The notes under the pieces are model-generated. The model saw only the letters and a program-made list of their open reading frames with translations. It ran no database searches and had not been told where the DNA came from. Below are positions 53,704 through 61,974 of a stretch of DNA of 64,000 bases, in pieces. Source of the stretch: Rhodospirillum sp. (GTDB taxonomy: Bacteria; Pseudomonadota; Alphaproteobacteria; Dongiales; Dongiaceae). How positions within the stretch are numbered: the stretch's first letter is position 1; every line of letters starts with the position of its first letter. The stretch lies in contig PNKY01000005.1 in assembly GCA_013822765.1 (NCBI GenBank), forward strand, positions 62,001 to 126,000, read 5' to 3'. A program made the position numbers and the translations under genes.

Positions 53704-55149
53704 CTAGCTTCTTGCTGCCAGGTGGTCGCTGAGGCGCAGAGCCAGTTGAACGATGGTGACGGTGGGCGTTGAGTGGCCGCCGCCGGGAAAAACCGACGAC
53801 CCGATGACATGAAGATTGGAGAGGCCGAACACGAGGCAATTCCGGTCCACGACACCCGAGCCCGCATCATCCGCCATGCGCGTGCCGCCCATGTGATGAT
53901 AGGCCGCGTGCGGTTTCTCCTGCGGATACTCCGCCTCTCCCACCAGCCACGGAAGCAGGCGCACCCGTCCGATATCCTCCACCGCGAGATAGACACCCAA
54001 GGCCTTGGCGGATTCGCGGAAGGTGCGAAGGTCCAGCTCGCTGTGGCGCCAATGGAGGCGCACCTTGGGGATGCCAAAGCGATCCGTCGCGTCCCCAAGC
54101 TCCACACGGTTCTCGAACCGCGGCTCCTGCTCCGCGGTCGCCTTGAGCCTGTGGGCGCACAGCTGCCCTTTCTCCGCCTCGCCATCGGCCCAGCTTGCCC
54201 AGGTCGGCGCGACGCAGGCGATGTCCTCGATCAGCGCTTTCACGCCGCTTCGCGGACTGGGATTGAGGCGGAGGCTGCAGCTCAGGATGCCCTTCTCCGC
54301 GACCATCTTCGGCGTCAGCGAGAGCAGCATTATCCCCTTGGCCCCGGGCCCAGGGTTGTCCGGCGGCTGGATAAAGCCGGTTTCCACGATGGCGTCGCCG
54401 ATCTCGGCGTGATGATGCTCGAACCAATAACGTCCAACCAGCTTCGCCTGCTCCTTCAGCAGCACCCCGCCTGACGCGAGGTTGCTCCACAGGAGGAGGC
54501 GGCTGTTCTCGATGCCGCCGCAGGCCAGGATGAAGTCGCGTGCCTTGACCTCCACGCTTCCGCCGCCATAGTCCTGCACCGTGATGGACAAGATCGCGCT
54601 GCCTGCCGCGTTCATGCGTGTCAGGTTGCAGTTGAGCGCGAGAATGATGCGGTCGCTGGCGATGATCTCGCTTTGGTACTTCTCGCCGAAACGCGCCGGC
54701 GGTGAAAACGAGTAACTGATCCTGCGCAACATGCCGCCGGGGAGCACGGTGTCCGGCTCAGGGAGCTCGATCTCCAGGATCTCGCCCGCGCGGGGGAAGT
54801 ATTCGTCCAGATCCTTCCGCCGGATCGGCCAGCGGCCGATGGCTGTCGGACCTTTCCCTTCGAACTCGTGCGCGTCCAGCGGCCGGCACCATCCGGCCCA
54901 ATGGTTCGACGTACCGCCGAAGTAGCGCAGGCGCGCATCCTGGAGATCATAGTACGTGTCGCCGAGGGTCTCGCCCTCATAGAGCGACTGGGACTCTTCC
55001 GACCACTCGCGACCACCGCCTTCGAGCAGCAGGACTTTCCGGTTCTTGGCAGCAAGCTCGCGCGCGCAGGTAATGCCCGCCGGCCCCGAGCCGATGATGC
55101 AATAGTCAACGCCCTCGAGGGATGCGAGCTCGGAGAAGGGAATTTCCAT
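53704..55149 (-). CDS. GMC-family FAD oxidoreductase, unit 2
   Basis: A 481-residue paralog of the downstream GMC protein. It opens with MEIPFSELASLEG, against MEIPFAALAALEG in unit 1. The FAD motif is IIGSGPAGITCARELAAKN, and the C-terminal motifs are HHMGGTRMADDAGSGVVD and PGGGHSTPTVTIVQLALRL. It has no signal peptide. The start abuts the stop of a 38-residue microprotein (TGAATG). Two close copies in tandem suggest related but distinct substrates. No cytochrome c partner is adjacent. Confidence 0.92.
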   Translation of the reverse strand: MEIPFSELASLEGVDYCIIGSGPAGITCARELAAKNRKVLLLEGGGREWSEESQSLYEGETLGDTYYDLQDARLRYFGGTSNHWAGWCRPLDAHEFEGKGPTAIGRWPIRRKDLDEYFPRAGEILEIELPEPDTVLPGGMLRRISYSFSPPARFGEKYQSEIIASDRIILALNCNLTRMNAAGSAILSITVQDYGGGSVEVKARDFILACGGIENSRLLLWSNLASGGVLLKEQAKLVGRYWFEHHHAEIGDAIVETGFIQPPDNPGPGAKGIMLLSLTPKMVAEKGILSCSLRLNPSPRSGVKALIEDIACVAPTWASWADGEAEKGQLCAHRLKATAEQEPRFENRVELGDATDRFGIPKVRLHWRHSELDLRTFRESAKALGVYLAVEDIGRVRLLPWLVGEAEYPQEKPHAAYHHMGGTRMADDAGSGVVDRNCLVFGLSNLHVIGSSVFPGGGHSTPTVTIVQLALRLSDHLAARS

Positions 55150-55266
55150 TCAGACGTCGCCGGCACGAATGATCCATCGCGACGCCGTCAGAATTTTCGG
55201 CGACAGCGATCGAACCGCCAACAGGCCAATTGCGCCGAGGAACAACAGGAAAGAACGGCGGACCAT
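55150..55266 (-). CDS. Twin-arginine-like microprotein, unit 2
   Basis: A 38-residue frame from ATG 55266: MVRRSFLLFLGAIGLLAV, then RSLSPKILTASRWIIRAGDV, with TGA touching the GMC start. It aligns gaplessly with the unit 1 microprotein apart from two residues near the start. A longer frame to 55350 exists but the extra part has no counterpart in unit 1. Same proposed role. Confidence 0.75.
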   Translation of the reverse strand: MVRRSFLLFLGAIGLLAVRSLSPKILTASRWIIRAGDV

Positions 55267-55331
55267 CGCACGCTCCAACGTTGTCACACTGGTCAAGGCT
55301 ACGACCGGGCCGGGTAGTCGGCAAGAAAGTT

Positions 55332-55340
55332 TGCTGTGAC
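55332..55340. promoter_or_regulatory. Conserved 9-mer upstream of unit 2
   Basis: TGCTGTGAC 66 bp before the unit 2 microprotein start, matching the site before unit 1. GAAA precedes both, with a slightly different gap. Confidence 0.4.
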
Positions 55341-55384
55341 TTTCCGGCATCGCGGATCGACGACCCGTCCGGCATCACGCGCGG

Positions 55385-56152
55385 CTAGATCGGCCCCTGC
55401 TCCTGCGGCTCACCTTCGATCGGCTCGGCGCCCAAGCTGCGGATCAACGCTCGCAGCTCTTCCGCCGCCGACCTGAGCAGCGCTGCCTCCGTTCCGCGCA
55501 GCACGAAGCTAGCGCCGAACTTGCCCTGGCGAAAGAACGGATAGGACCCGATGTCCAGCTGCGGGTAGCGCTGCTGCAATTCGCCCAGCCCCTTGGCGAT
55601 CACGCCCTCGCCCACGTAGCCGGAGACCGTGACCGACAGCACCTTGTCGCCGGTCTTCAGCCGCCCTTTGAGCCCGTCGAACATCGCGCGGCAGATCGCC
55701 GGCACGCCCGCCAGCACGAACACGTTGCCGATCTGAAATCCCGGCGCGATCGACACCGGATTGTCGATCAGCGTCGCGCCCTCCGGCACGTGGGCCATGC
55801 GCAGCCGGGCCTCGGTCAGGTTCGCTTCGCCGTAATGGTTGGTGAGCAGCCTGACCGCGCGCGGGTCCTTGATCAGCGCAACGCCGAACGCCCTGGCGAC
55901 GCACTCGGCGGTGATGTCGTCGTGGGTCGGCCCGATCCCGCCGGTGGTGAAGACGTGGTCGTACTGCGCGCGCAGCTCATTGACCGCCTTGATGATCGCT
56001 TCCGGCACGTCGGCGACCACGCGCGCCTCGGTCAGGCGCACGCCGATCGCAGTCAGCTCCGTCGCCAGGTAACCGAGGTTCGCGTCCTTGGTGCGGCCCG
56101 AGAGGATCTCGTTGCCGATCACCAATACCGCGGCGGTGACGATCCTGGTCAT
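55385..56152 (-). CDS. CinA N-terminal/MoaB-like domain protein
   Basis: A 255-residue protein of the competence/damage-inducible CinA N-terminal type: VLVIGNEILSGRTKDANLGYL, FTTGGIGPTHDDITAECVA and VSIAPGFQIGNVFVLAGVP. It has the molybdopterin-binding fold but lacks the C-terminal nicotinamide-nucleotide amidohydrolase domain of full CinA. It may act as an ADP-ribose pyrophosphatase-type enzyme or a nucleotide-binding protein. Start ATG 56152, 3 bp after the lipoprotein stop at 56156. Confidence 0.9.
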   Translation of the reverse strand: MTRIVTAAVLVIGNEILSGRTKDANLGYLATELTAIGVRLTEARVVADVPEAIIKAVNELRAQYDHVFTTGGIGPTHDDITAECVARAFGVALIKDPRAVRLLTNHYGEANLTEARLRMAHVPEGATLIDNPVSIAPGFQIGNVFVLAGVPAICRAMFDGLKGRLKTGDKVLSVTVSGYVGEGVIAKGLGELQQRYPQLDIGSYPFFRQGKFGASFVLRGTEAALLRSAAEELRALIRSLGAEPIEGEPQEQGPI

Positions 56153-56155
56153 CGG

Positions 56156-56476
56156 CTAGTTCGCCGGCGAATAGCCAAGCTGGCGCATGCAATCGTCGAC
56201 GATCGAGCCGAAGCGCTTGCCGGAGCGCTGGTTGGACATGTTCTGCGACAGCTCGGTGTCGACCGCGCCTTGCGCATCGTCGTTCATGGTCGCGGAGGTG
56301 TCCTGATCAATCTTGGCGTCCGTGTCCTCCTGCGCCCAGGCGATCTGCTTGCAGGCATCGAGATCAGCCTCCGCCTGCTCCGGCGTGGTGTTGGGTTTGG
56401 TCCACGAGGTGGTGGTGGTGAACCAGGAGCAGCCGGCCAGCAGCGTGGCGAGCGAGAGGGCAATCACATAACGCAT
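56156..56476 (-). CDS. Small lipoprotein of unknown function
   Basis: A 106-residue protein from ATG 56476: signal MRYVIALSLATLLAGCSW with lipobox LAGC. The mature part is acidic, with two cysteines (DACKQIAW, DDCMRQLGYSPAN). The end CMRQLGY is typical of many short outer-membrane lipoproteins of unknown function. A longer upstream frame to 56623 lacks similarity. Confidence 0.8.
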   Translation of the reverse strand: MRYVIALSLATLLAGCSWFTTTTSWTKPNTTPEQAEADLDACKQIAWAQEDTDAKIDQDTSATMNDDAQGAVDTELSQNMSNQRSGKRFGSIVDDCMRQLGYSPAN

Positions 56477-56564
56477 CGGTAGGATCCATTCGACATTCGG
56501 CGCTACCTTGCCGGGATCGCATCGAAGTTGCAACATCGCTCGGCTCGCGGATTCGGGGGGAATA

Positions 56565-56909
56565 ATGCGACAAGTCTGGACGTTCTCGGGCCGTGCCGGC
56601 CGGCCTGAGTGGTGGGTTATCAATGGGGCGATTGCACTGATCTGGGCAGCTGCGAGAGCAGGGACTCCGAAGGACTACGACCCTGGATTGCCAATGATCT
56701 TGATCTTGCTGCCCATCATCCTCGCCATGTGCTGGCTCGCGATGGCGAGTTCCGTGCGGCGATTGCACGATCGCGGCAAGGGCGGGCGGTGGTATGTCAT
56801 CAGCTTCATTCCCCTTGTGGGATTGATATGGCTGATCGTCGAGTGCGGATGCCTACGAGGGACTACGGGGCCAAACCAGTATGGCCCGCCAATTCCTGCG
56901 CAATCGTGA
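56565..56909 (+). CDS. DUF805 membrane protein
   Basis: A 114-residue protein from ATG 56565: the opening FSGRAGRPEWWVINGAI is the DUF805 hallmark. Two hydrophobic helices follow, then SVRRLHDRGKGGRWYV, IWLIVECGCLRGTTGPNQYG. Function is unknown. It ends 4 bp before the sfsA start, so the two may be co-transcribed. Confidence 0.9.
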   Translation: MRQVWTFSGRAGRPEWWVINGAIALIWAAARAGTPKDYDPGLPMILILLPIILAMCWLAMASSVRRLHDRGKGGRWYVISFIPLVGLIWLIVECGCLRGTTGPNQYGPPIPAQS

Positions 56910-56913
56910 CTCG

Positions 56914-57618
56914 ATGCAATACAGCCAGCCTCTGATCCCTGCGACGCTCTTGCGCCGTTACAAGCGCTTCCTCGCCGACATGCGGATGGAGGACGGCGGC
57001 ATCATCACCGTCCATTGCGCCAACCCGGGGTCGATGCTGAGCATGGCGGTGGCCGGCCGGCGCTGCTGGCTCAGTCATCACACCGGGACCGCGCGCAAGC
57101 TGGAATATTCCTGGGAGTTGGAGGAGGCGCCGACGGGATGCATCGGCATCAACACCGCCCGCGCCAACACGGTGGTGGCCGAGGCGCTGGCGGCCGGCGC
57201 CATCCCGGAGCTGGTGGGCTGGCCCGTGGTGCGGCGCGAGGTGGCGGACGGCGCAGACTCGCGGCTCGACTTCCATCTTTCAGATGGCGGTGATCAGGAG
57301 TGCTGGCTGGAAGTGAAGAGCGTGACGATGAGCCGCCAGGCCGGGCTGGCCGAATGGCCCGACGCCAAGAGCAGCCGGGGCGCCCGGCACCTGGAGGCGC
57401 TGGCCCGGTTGGCCAATGCGGGCGCGAAGGCAACCCTGCTGTTCCTGGCACAGCGGGCCGACTGCTCCACCTTCCGGGTGGCCGGCGACATCGATCCCGC
57501 CTATGCGGCCGCCTTTGCCGCCGTGGACCGCGCGAAAGTGCGGATTCTCGCCTATGACTGCACGGTCTCACCAGCCGGTATCGAGCTGCGCAAGCCTCTG
57601 ACAATATTGTGGAATTGA
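56914..57618 (+). CDS. sfsA: SfsA sugar fermentation stimulation-like protein
   Basis: A 234-residue protein from ATG 56914. The family pattern is RYKRFLADMRMEDG, VHCANPGSMLSM, NTARANTVVAEAL and the nuclease-like core FHLSDGGDQECWLEVKSVTM, DAKSSRGARHLEALARL. SfsA was described in E. coli as a stimulator of maltose metabolism and binds DNA; the fold is nuclease-like. It precedes map. Confidence 0.94.
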   Translation: MQYSQPLIPATLLRRYKRFLADMRMEDGGIITVHCANPGSMLSMAVAGRRCWLSHHTGTARKLEYSWELEEAPTGCIGINTARANTVVAEALAAGAIPELVGWPVVRREVADGADSRLDFHLSDGGDQECWLEVKSVTMSRQAGLAEWPDAKSSRGARHLEALARLANAGAKATLLFLAQRADCSTFRVAGDIDPAYAAAFAAVDRAKVRILAYDCTVSPAGIELRKPLTILWN

Positions 57619-57695
57619 GGGTTGCAGGGAACGCAGGCCGAGGGCGCTTGCTTACCGGATGGTTCAACCGTATCTATCCCGAGAGGAGACGAGGG

Positions 57696-58547
57696 ATGAT
57701 GCGCGAAGTTCCAGGCACCGAGATGCAGAAAAAAGACGTCGTCGACGAGTGGGATTACGAAGATCGCAAGATCAAGATCCACGACGCGGCGGCTTTCAAG
57801 GCCATGCGCGCAGCCGGCAAGCTGGCAGCCGAGACCCTGGACTTCATCACCCCCCATGTCGTGCCGGGCGTGACCACCGACGAGCTGGATCGCCTGTGCC
57901 ATAGCTTCATCACCGGCCACGGCGCGATCCCCGCGCCGCTGAACTACCGCGGCTTCCCACGTTCGATCTGCACCTCGATCAATCATGTGGTGTGCCACGG
58001 CATCCCGGGGCCGAAGAAGCTGCTGGACGGCGACATCGTCAACATCGACGTCACCACCATCGTCGATGGCTGGCACGGCGACACCAGCCGCATGTTCCTG
58101 GTCGGCAAGGTCGGCGTGCAGGCGGCGAAGCTGATCGACGTCACCTACGAATGCATGATGCGCGGCATCGAGCTGGTGAAGCCGGGCGTGCGCCTGGGCG
58201 AGATCGGCCACGCCATCCAGAGCTATGCCGAGAAGCACCGTTATTCCGTGGTGCGCGATTTTTGCGGCCACGGCATCGGCCGCGTGTTCCATGACTCGCC
58301 GTCGGTGCTGCATTTCGGCCGGCCCGGCAGCGGACCACTGCTGAAGGCCGGCATGTTCTTCACGGTCGAGCCGATGATCAATGCCGGCCGCCACGAAGTG
58401 AAGATCCTCGACGACGGCTGGACCGCCGTCACGCGCGACAAGAAGCTGAGCGCGCAGTTCGAGCACACCATCGCCGTCACCGACGACGGTTACGAGATCT
58501 TCACCCTCTCCCCCAAAGGCTGGGATCGCCCACCCTATTCCGCGTGA
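57696..58547 (+). CDS. map: Type I methionine aminopeptidase
   Basis: Removes N-terminal Met from nascent proteins. 283 residues from ATG 57696, preceded by GAGAGGAGACGAGGG. The dinuclear metal ligands are the Asp pair in VNIDVTTIVDGWHGDTSR, His in CGHGIGRVFH, Glu in FTVEPMINAG and Glu in FEHTIAVT. An N-terminal extension of about 25 residues precedes the catalytic core. radC follows 4 bp after. Confidence 0.95.
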   Translation: MMREVPGTEMQKKDVVDEWDYEDRKIKIHDAAAFKAMRAAGKLAAETLDFITPHVVPGVTTDELDRLCHSFITGHGAIPAPLNYRGFPRSICTSINHVVCHGIPGPKKLLDGDIVNIDVTTIVDGWHGDTSRMFLVGKVGVQAAKLIDVTYECMMRGIELVKPGVRLGEIGHAIQSYAEKHRYSVVRDFCGHGIGRVFHDSPSVLHFGRPGSGPLLKAGMFFTVEPMINAGRHEVKILDDGWTAVTRDKKLSAQFEHTIAVTDDGYEIFTLSPKGWDRPPYSA

Positions 58548-58551
58548 CATC

Positions 58552-59256
58552 GTGGCCGAGGATGCGCCCGATAAGCCGCATTACCTGGGCCATCGCGAAC
58601 GCCTGCGCGACAAATTCCTGGAACAAGGCCCCGATGCCCTCGCGGACTACGAGATCATCGAGTTGCTGCTGACGCTGGCGCGCCCACGCATCGACTGCAA
58701 GCCGATCGCCAAGGCGCTGATCCAGCAGTTCGGCAACCTGCCCGGCGTGCTGGCGGCGCATCCCGATGCCTTGCGCAAGGTGGACGACGTCGGCGACAGC
58801 ACGATCACCGCGCTGAAGCTGGTGCAGGCGGTCGCGCAGCGCATGCTGAAGCGCGAGGTGTTGGACACGCCTGTGCTCGATTCCTGGAACCGCGTGCTGG
58901 ATTACTGTCACTCGGTGATGGCGCACCAGCGCGAGGAGCAGCTGCGGCTGTTCTTCCTCGATGGCCGCAATGCGCTGGTGGCGGACGAGATCCAGAGCAA
59001 GGGCACGGTCAACCACACGCCGCTCTATGTCCGCGAGGTGGTGAAGCGCGCGCTGGAGCTCGGCGCCTCCGCCCTCATCATGGCGCACAACCACCCGACC
59101 GGCGACCCCGCGCCCTCGCGCGACGACATCGCCCTGACCCGCGAAGTGCGCAACGCGCTGAAGACGGTGGGCGTCAGCCTGCACGATCACATCATCATCG
59201 GCCGCAAGGGGCATTGCTCGCTGCGCTCTATGAACGTCATCGATGGATGGAAATAG
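58552..59256 (+). CDS. radC: RadC-like JAB domain protein
   Basis: A 234-residue protein with GTG start 58552 just after the map stop. It has an N-terminal helix-hairpin-helix part (DYEIIELLLTLA, DDVGDSTITALK) and a C-terminal JAB metalloprotease-like domain with MAHNHPTGDPAPSRDD, the HxHx7SxxD metal site. The role in DNA repair is disputed. The neighbour order map-radC is common in alphaproteobacteria. Confidence 0.95.
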   Translation: MAEDAPDKPHYLGHRERLRDKFLEQGPDALADYEIIELLLTLARPRIDCKPIAKALIQQFGNLPGVLAAHPDALRKVDDVGDSTITALKLVQAVAQRMLKREVLDTPVLDSWNRVLDYCHSVMAHQREEQLRLFFLDGRNALVADEIQSKGTVNHTPLYVREVVKRALELGASALIMAHNHPTGDPAPSRDDIALTREVRNALKTVGVSLHDHIIIGRKGHCSLRSMNVIDGWK

Positions 59257-59259
59257 CTT

Positions 59260-60039
59260 ATGCCCGACCGCATGCCAGTCCTGTTCGTATCCCACGGCGC
59301 GCCGACGCTGCCGTTCGACGATGTGCCGGCGCGGCGGTACTTGATCGAACTGGCTCGGAAAGTGCCGCGGCCAAAGGCGATCCTGTGCGTGTCGGCCCAT
59401 TGGGAGGCGCCGGTCCCGAGCCTCAATGCCGCGCCGCAGCCCGGCACGATCCACGATTTCTCCGGCTTCCCGAAATCGCTGTACGAGCTGACGTACGATG
59501 CTCCCGGCGCGCCGGAGGTTGCGGCGCGCGCGGCCGAGTTGCTCCGCGCCGCGCGTTACGAGCCGCGCCTCGACGCAGAGCGCGGGCGCGACCACGGCGC
59601 GTGGGTGCCGGCGATGCTGGCCTGGCCGGCCGGCGAGATCCCGATGATCCAGCTGTCGCTGCTGCGCGGCAAGTCGACCCGCGAACATATCGCGCTGGGC
59701 GAAGCGATCGCACCGCTGCGCGACGAAGGCATCCTCATCCTCGGCAGCGGCGGCGCGGTGCACAACCTGCGGCAGGTGTCGTGGGACGGCGGGCGCACGC
59801 CGCGCTGGGCCACGGAATTCCAGGACTGGCTCGACCAATCGCTCGCCGCCAATGACCGCGCGGCGCTCACCGGCTATCGCAGCCTCGACGTCGCCGCGAT
59901 GGCGCATCCGACCGAAGATCACCTGATGCCGCTCTATGTCGCCTACGGCGCCGGCCACAGCGACGGCGGCGCGACCAAGCTCCATGGCAGCTTCACCCTC
60001 GGCAGCCTCGGCATGGCGAGCTACGGCTGGGGGATGTAG
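59260..60039 (+). CDS. LigB-family (DODA-type) extradiol dioxygenase
   Basis: A 259-residue protein like YgiD: SHGAPTLPFDD, CVSAHWEAPVP, GRDHGAWVPAML and MAHPTEDHLMPLYVAYGAG give the metal-binding His residues. The family cleaves catechol-type rings, as in DOPA dioxygenase; the real substrate here is unknown. Its start is 3 bp after the radC stop, so it may be part of the same transcript. Confidence 0.92.
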   Translation: MPDRMPVLFVSHGAPTLPFDDVPARRYLIELARKVPRPKAILCVSAHWEAPVPSLNAAPQPGTIHDFSGFPKSLYELTYDAPGAPEVAARAAELLRAARYEPRLDAERGRDHGAWVPAMLAWPAGEIPMIQLSLLRGKSTREHIALGEAIAPLRDEGILILGSGGAVHNLRQVSWDGGRTPRWATEFQDWLDQSLAANDRAALTGYRSLDVAAMAHPTEDHLMPLYVAYGAGHSDGGATKLHGSFTLGSLGMASYGWGM

Positions 60040-60244
60040 CGGGTCAAGAGCGCCGGAGAAGTTCTCGCCAGCTCTGGATCAGGCGAAGAGTGGACACTCA
60101 AGCCGCCCCAACAGCGATACCAGCGCCCTTGCGTTGATCGGTCGCAGCCCCTACATCGTGAACACCGCCGCAATTTCGGGAGGCGTTCGCCCAATCGATG
60201 CAATTGGACGAGCGCTGAACGCCCACAGCCCGGAAAGGTGAAGG

Positions 60245-60445
60245 ATGAAACCGACCATCATCGATCGCCGCAATCTGTTGCGTTCGGTCGCCTTCGGATC
60301 GCTCGCGTTGTCTGCGGCTTTGTTCGCCGGATGCGCAGGCTCCATTCCGCCGCGCCAGGTCAAGAAATCAAAGAGCCACATCACCGGCGGGAACAGCCGG
60401 GGTGGCAAGGGCCGGGCACGCGAGTTGAACCTGTCGCCTGCCTAA
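60245..60445 (+). CDS. Small lipoprotein, triplet member 1
   Basis: A 66-residue protein: MKPTIIDRRNLLRSVAFGSL with an Arg-Arg pair, then a lipobox ending FAGC. The mature part is about 35 residues, rich in Lys, Gly and Ser (SHITGGNSRGGKGRA). Two paralogs follow in tandem. GGAAAGGTGAAGG is the ribosome site. Confidence 0.7.
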   Translation: MKPTIIDRRNLLRSVAFGSLALSAALFAGCAGSIPPRQVKKSKSHITGGNSRGGKGRARELNLSPA

Positions 60446-60544
60446 GAAGTCATCAGCGATCCGGACTATGCGACTAGCTTCCGCGCATTGCGGTCTGCGC
60501 GCGGCGCACCTACATGCCCATCATTGTTCGTATTCAGAAGGTGC

Positions 60545-60742
60545 ATGATGGATAGCCGCATATTGGAACGTCGCCGCCTGCTGCGTCTTTTCTTGCTGGG
60601 ATCGCTGACCGTGCCGGCTGTAGCCCTCGCCGGCTGCGCCTCCGGCTCCGGGCGTCGCACGACGCGGCCACCGCAGTTCGGCGGCGGCAACAGTGACAAA
60701 AACGGCAACAACGGCGGGCCGGGCGCCCAAGGGTCTCGCTAG
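60545..60742 (+). CDS. Small lipoprotein, triplet member 2
   Basis: A 65-residue protein starting at ATG 60545 (or the next ATG, 60548): twin-arginine-like LERRRLLRLFLLGSL, lipobox LAGC and a short Gly/Asn-rich mature part (GGGNSDKNGNNGGPG, ending GSR). AGAAGGTGC precedes the start. Paralog of the genes on both sides. Confidence 0.75.
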   Translation: MMDSRILERRRLLRLFLLGSLTVPAVALAGCASGSGRRTTRPPQFGGGNSDKNGNNGGPGAQGSR

Positions 60743-60847
60743 GACCGCGCGAAGGGGCATGGTCCTGCGCTGCCGCCGGTTGCGCAGGACGAAACCAGTC
60801 CCCACATCCACTGGGACCGTCGCCACCCTATTCTCAGAGGTGCATGA

Positions 60848-61042
60848 ATGGACCGTCCCCTATCCGAACGCCGTCGGCTCTTAACGCTTCTCACCTTCGC
60901 CGCGCTCGCCGTGCCGGCCGCTGCGCTCGCGGGATGCGCGAGCGGCGGCACGCAGCCGCCCCGGTCCCGATCCGGGGGCGGCAATCGAGGGGGCGAAAAG
61001 GGCAACGGCCGCGGCGGGCCCGGCGGCACCGGCTCCCGATAG
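60848..61042 (+). CDS. Small lipoprotein, triplet member 3
   Basis: A 64-residue protein: SERRRLLTLLTFAALAVPAA, lipobox LAGC, then a Gly-rich mature part (SGGGNRGGEKGNGRGG, ending GSR). CAGAGGTGC precedes the start, as in member 2. It is followed by a hairpin, so the triplet ends here. Confidence 0.75.
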   Translation: MDRPLSERRRLLTLLTFAALAVPAAALAGCASGGTQPPRSRSGGGNRGGEKGNGRGGPGGTGSR

Positions 61043-61062
61043 CAATCGCTGAAAACATGAAG

Positions 61063-61081
61063 GCCGGCACCTAGTGCCGGC
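61063..61081 (+). terminator. Terminator-like hairpin after the lipoprotein triplet
   Basis: Perfect 8-bp stem GCCGGCAC/GTGCCGGC with 3-nt loop CTA, 20 bp after the third stop. No T-tract follows. Confidence 0.55.
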
Positions 61082-61159
61082 TGATTGCCCTTGAGCGGGA
61101 TCAAGCTCTGCGGTCGGCGAGCTCGCAGCGTTGTTCCAGTCGCCCGCGGCCGAGGCGCC

Positions 61160-61516
61160 TTAGAGCGTGAGTTGGGGCGTGAGTTCAGCCAGACCGAAGC
61201 GAGAGCGCGCTATCCCGCACGCCTCGTCGCCAGGCACGCAGGCGCGGCAGACATGGGGCCGGACGTCGTAGACGGTGCAGGCGGTCGCGACGCCGACCTC
61301 TCCCACCAGGGCGGAGCAGCGATCGCCAGCGCATCGCATGCCTGACAAGTCGACAGCGACAAGCAAGTCGGGAATGCGACCGAGATCGGAGTCTTCGTCG
61401 GTCGTGAATCGCGGCCAGTCGGGCGCGAACGAGCAGCATGCCCCGCAAGTCCTGCAGGGCGATGCCGGTTCCGCCGGCGTGGCTAGGCGCCCCTCGATCA
61501 GCGCCGTATCGGTCAC
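61160..61516 (-). CDS. YkgJ-family cysteine cluster protein
   Basis: A 118-residue protein with GTG start. The cysteine cluster PCRTCGACCSFAPDW, CAGDRCSAL and CTVYDVRPHVCRACVPG defines the YkgJ/zinc- or iron-chelating family. Function is not established. Its start codon overlaps the DUF6481 stop by one base (TAGTG), so it is coupled to that gene. Confidence 0.9.
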   Translation of the reverse strand: MTDTALIEGRLATPAEPASPCRTCGACCSFAPDWPRFTTDEDSDLGRIPDLLVAVDLSGMRCAGDRCSALVGEVGVATACTVYDVRPHVCRACVPGDEACGIARSRFGLAELTPQLTL

Positions 61517-61872
61517 TATTTCCGCGCCTTCCGGGCGGCGTAGCGGGCGTCGCGCGCGGCCTTCTGCTCGGCGGCCAGGGCGGTTGCTTGGATGGCATCC
61601 TGCGCGGCCTTTTCGGCGGCTGCCTTGCGCTCTTGGATCGCGCGCTCCTCCGCCGCCGCGCGTTCCCGCTCCTGGGCCGCCAGCTTTTCAGCGTGTCGTG
61701 CGGCAAGGCGCGCCTCGCGTGCCGCGACAATCGCGGCGCGCACGGCCTTTTGCTCGATGACGGCCGGGTCATCGGCGCCAGGCTTGGCAAGAATGCGCTG
61801 AAGCGTAGCCTTCTTCGCGGCGGCCGCCGTGTTCATGCGATCGCCGAAACTCTTCTCTCGATAGCCCTTCAT
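61516..61872 (-). CDS. DUF6481-like Ala/Lys/Arg-rich coiled-coil protein
   Basis: A 118-residue protein with the DUF6481 opening GYREKSFGDRMNTAAAAKKA. ILAKPGADDPAVIEQKAVRA follows, then a long helix rich in Ala, Glu, Lys and Arg to the end (residues 55-118). It is probably a single extended coil that may bind nucleic acid or a partner. The terminator at 61931 separates it from grxD. Confidence 0.85.
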   Translation of the reverse strand: MKGYREKSFGDRMNTAAAAKKATLQRILAKPGADDPAVIEQKAVRAAIVAAREARLAARHAEKLAAQERERAAAEERAIQERKAAAEKAAQDAIQATALAAEQKAARDARYAARKARK

Positions 61873-61930
61873 GTCGCTCCGTTCTGGTTATGAGGCGGGA
61901 CGCCAATTGCGGCCCCGCGAAAAACAAAAA

Positions 61931-61950
61931 AGCCGGCCACCCGGCCGGCT
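61931..61950 (-). terminator. Intrinsic terminator after grxD
   Basis: Stem AGCCGGCC/GGCCGGCT (8 bp, 4-nt loop ACCC). On the minus strand it is followed by TTTTTTGTTTTT, so it is a classic intrinsic terminator for grxD; the plus-strand side has only TCTTTT. Confidence 0.85.
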
Positions 61951-61974
61951 TCTTTTCCGTGCCTGATAAACAGC

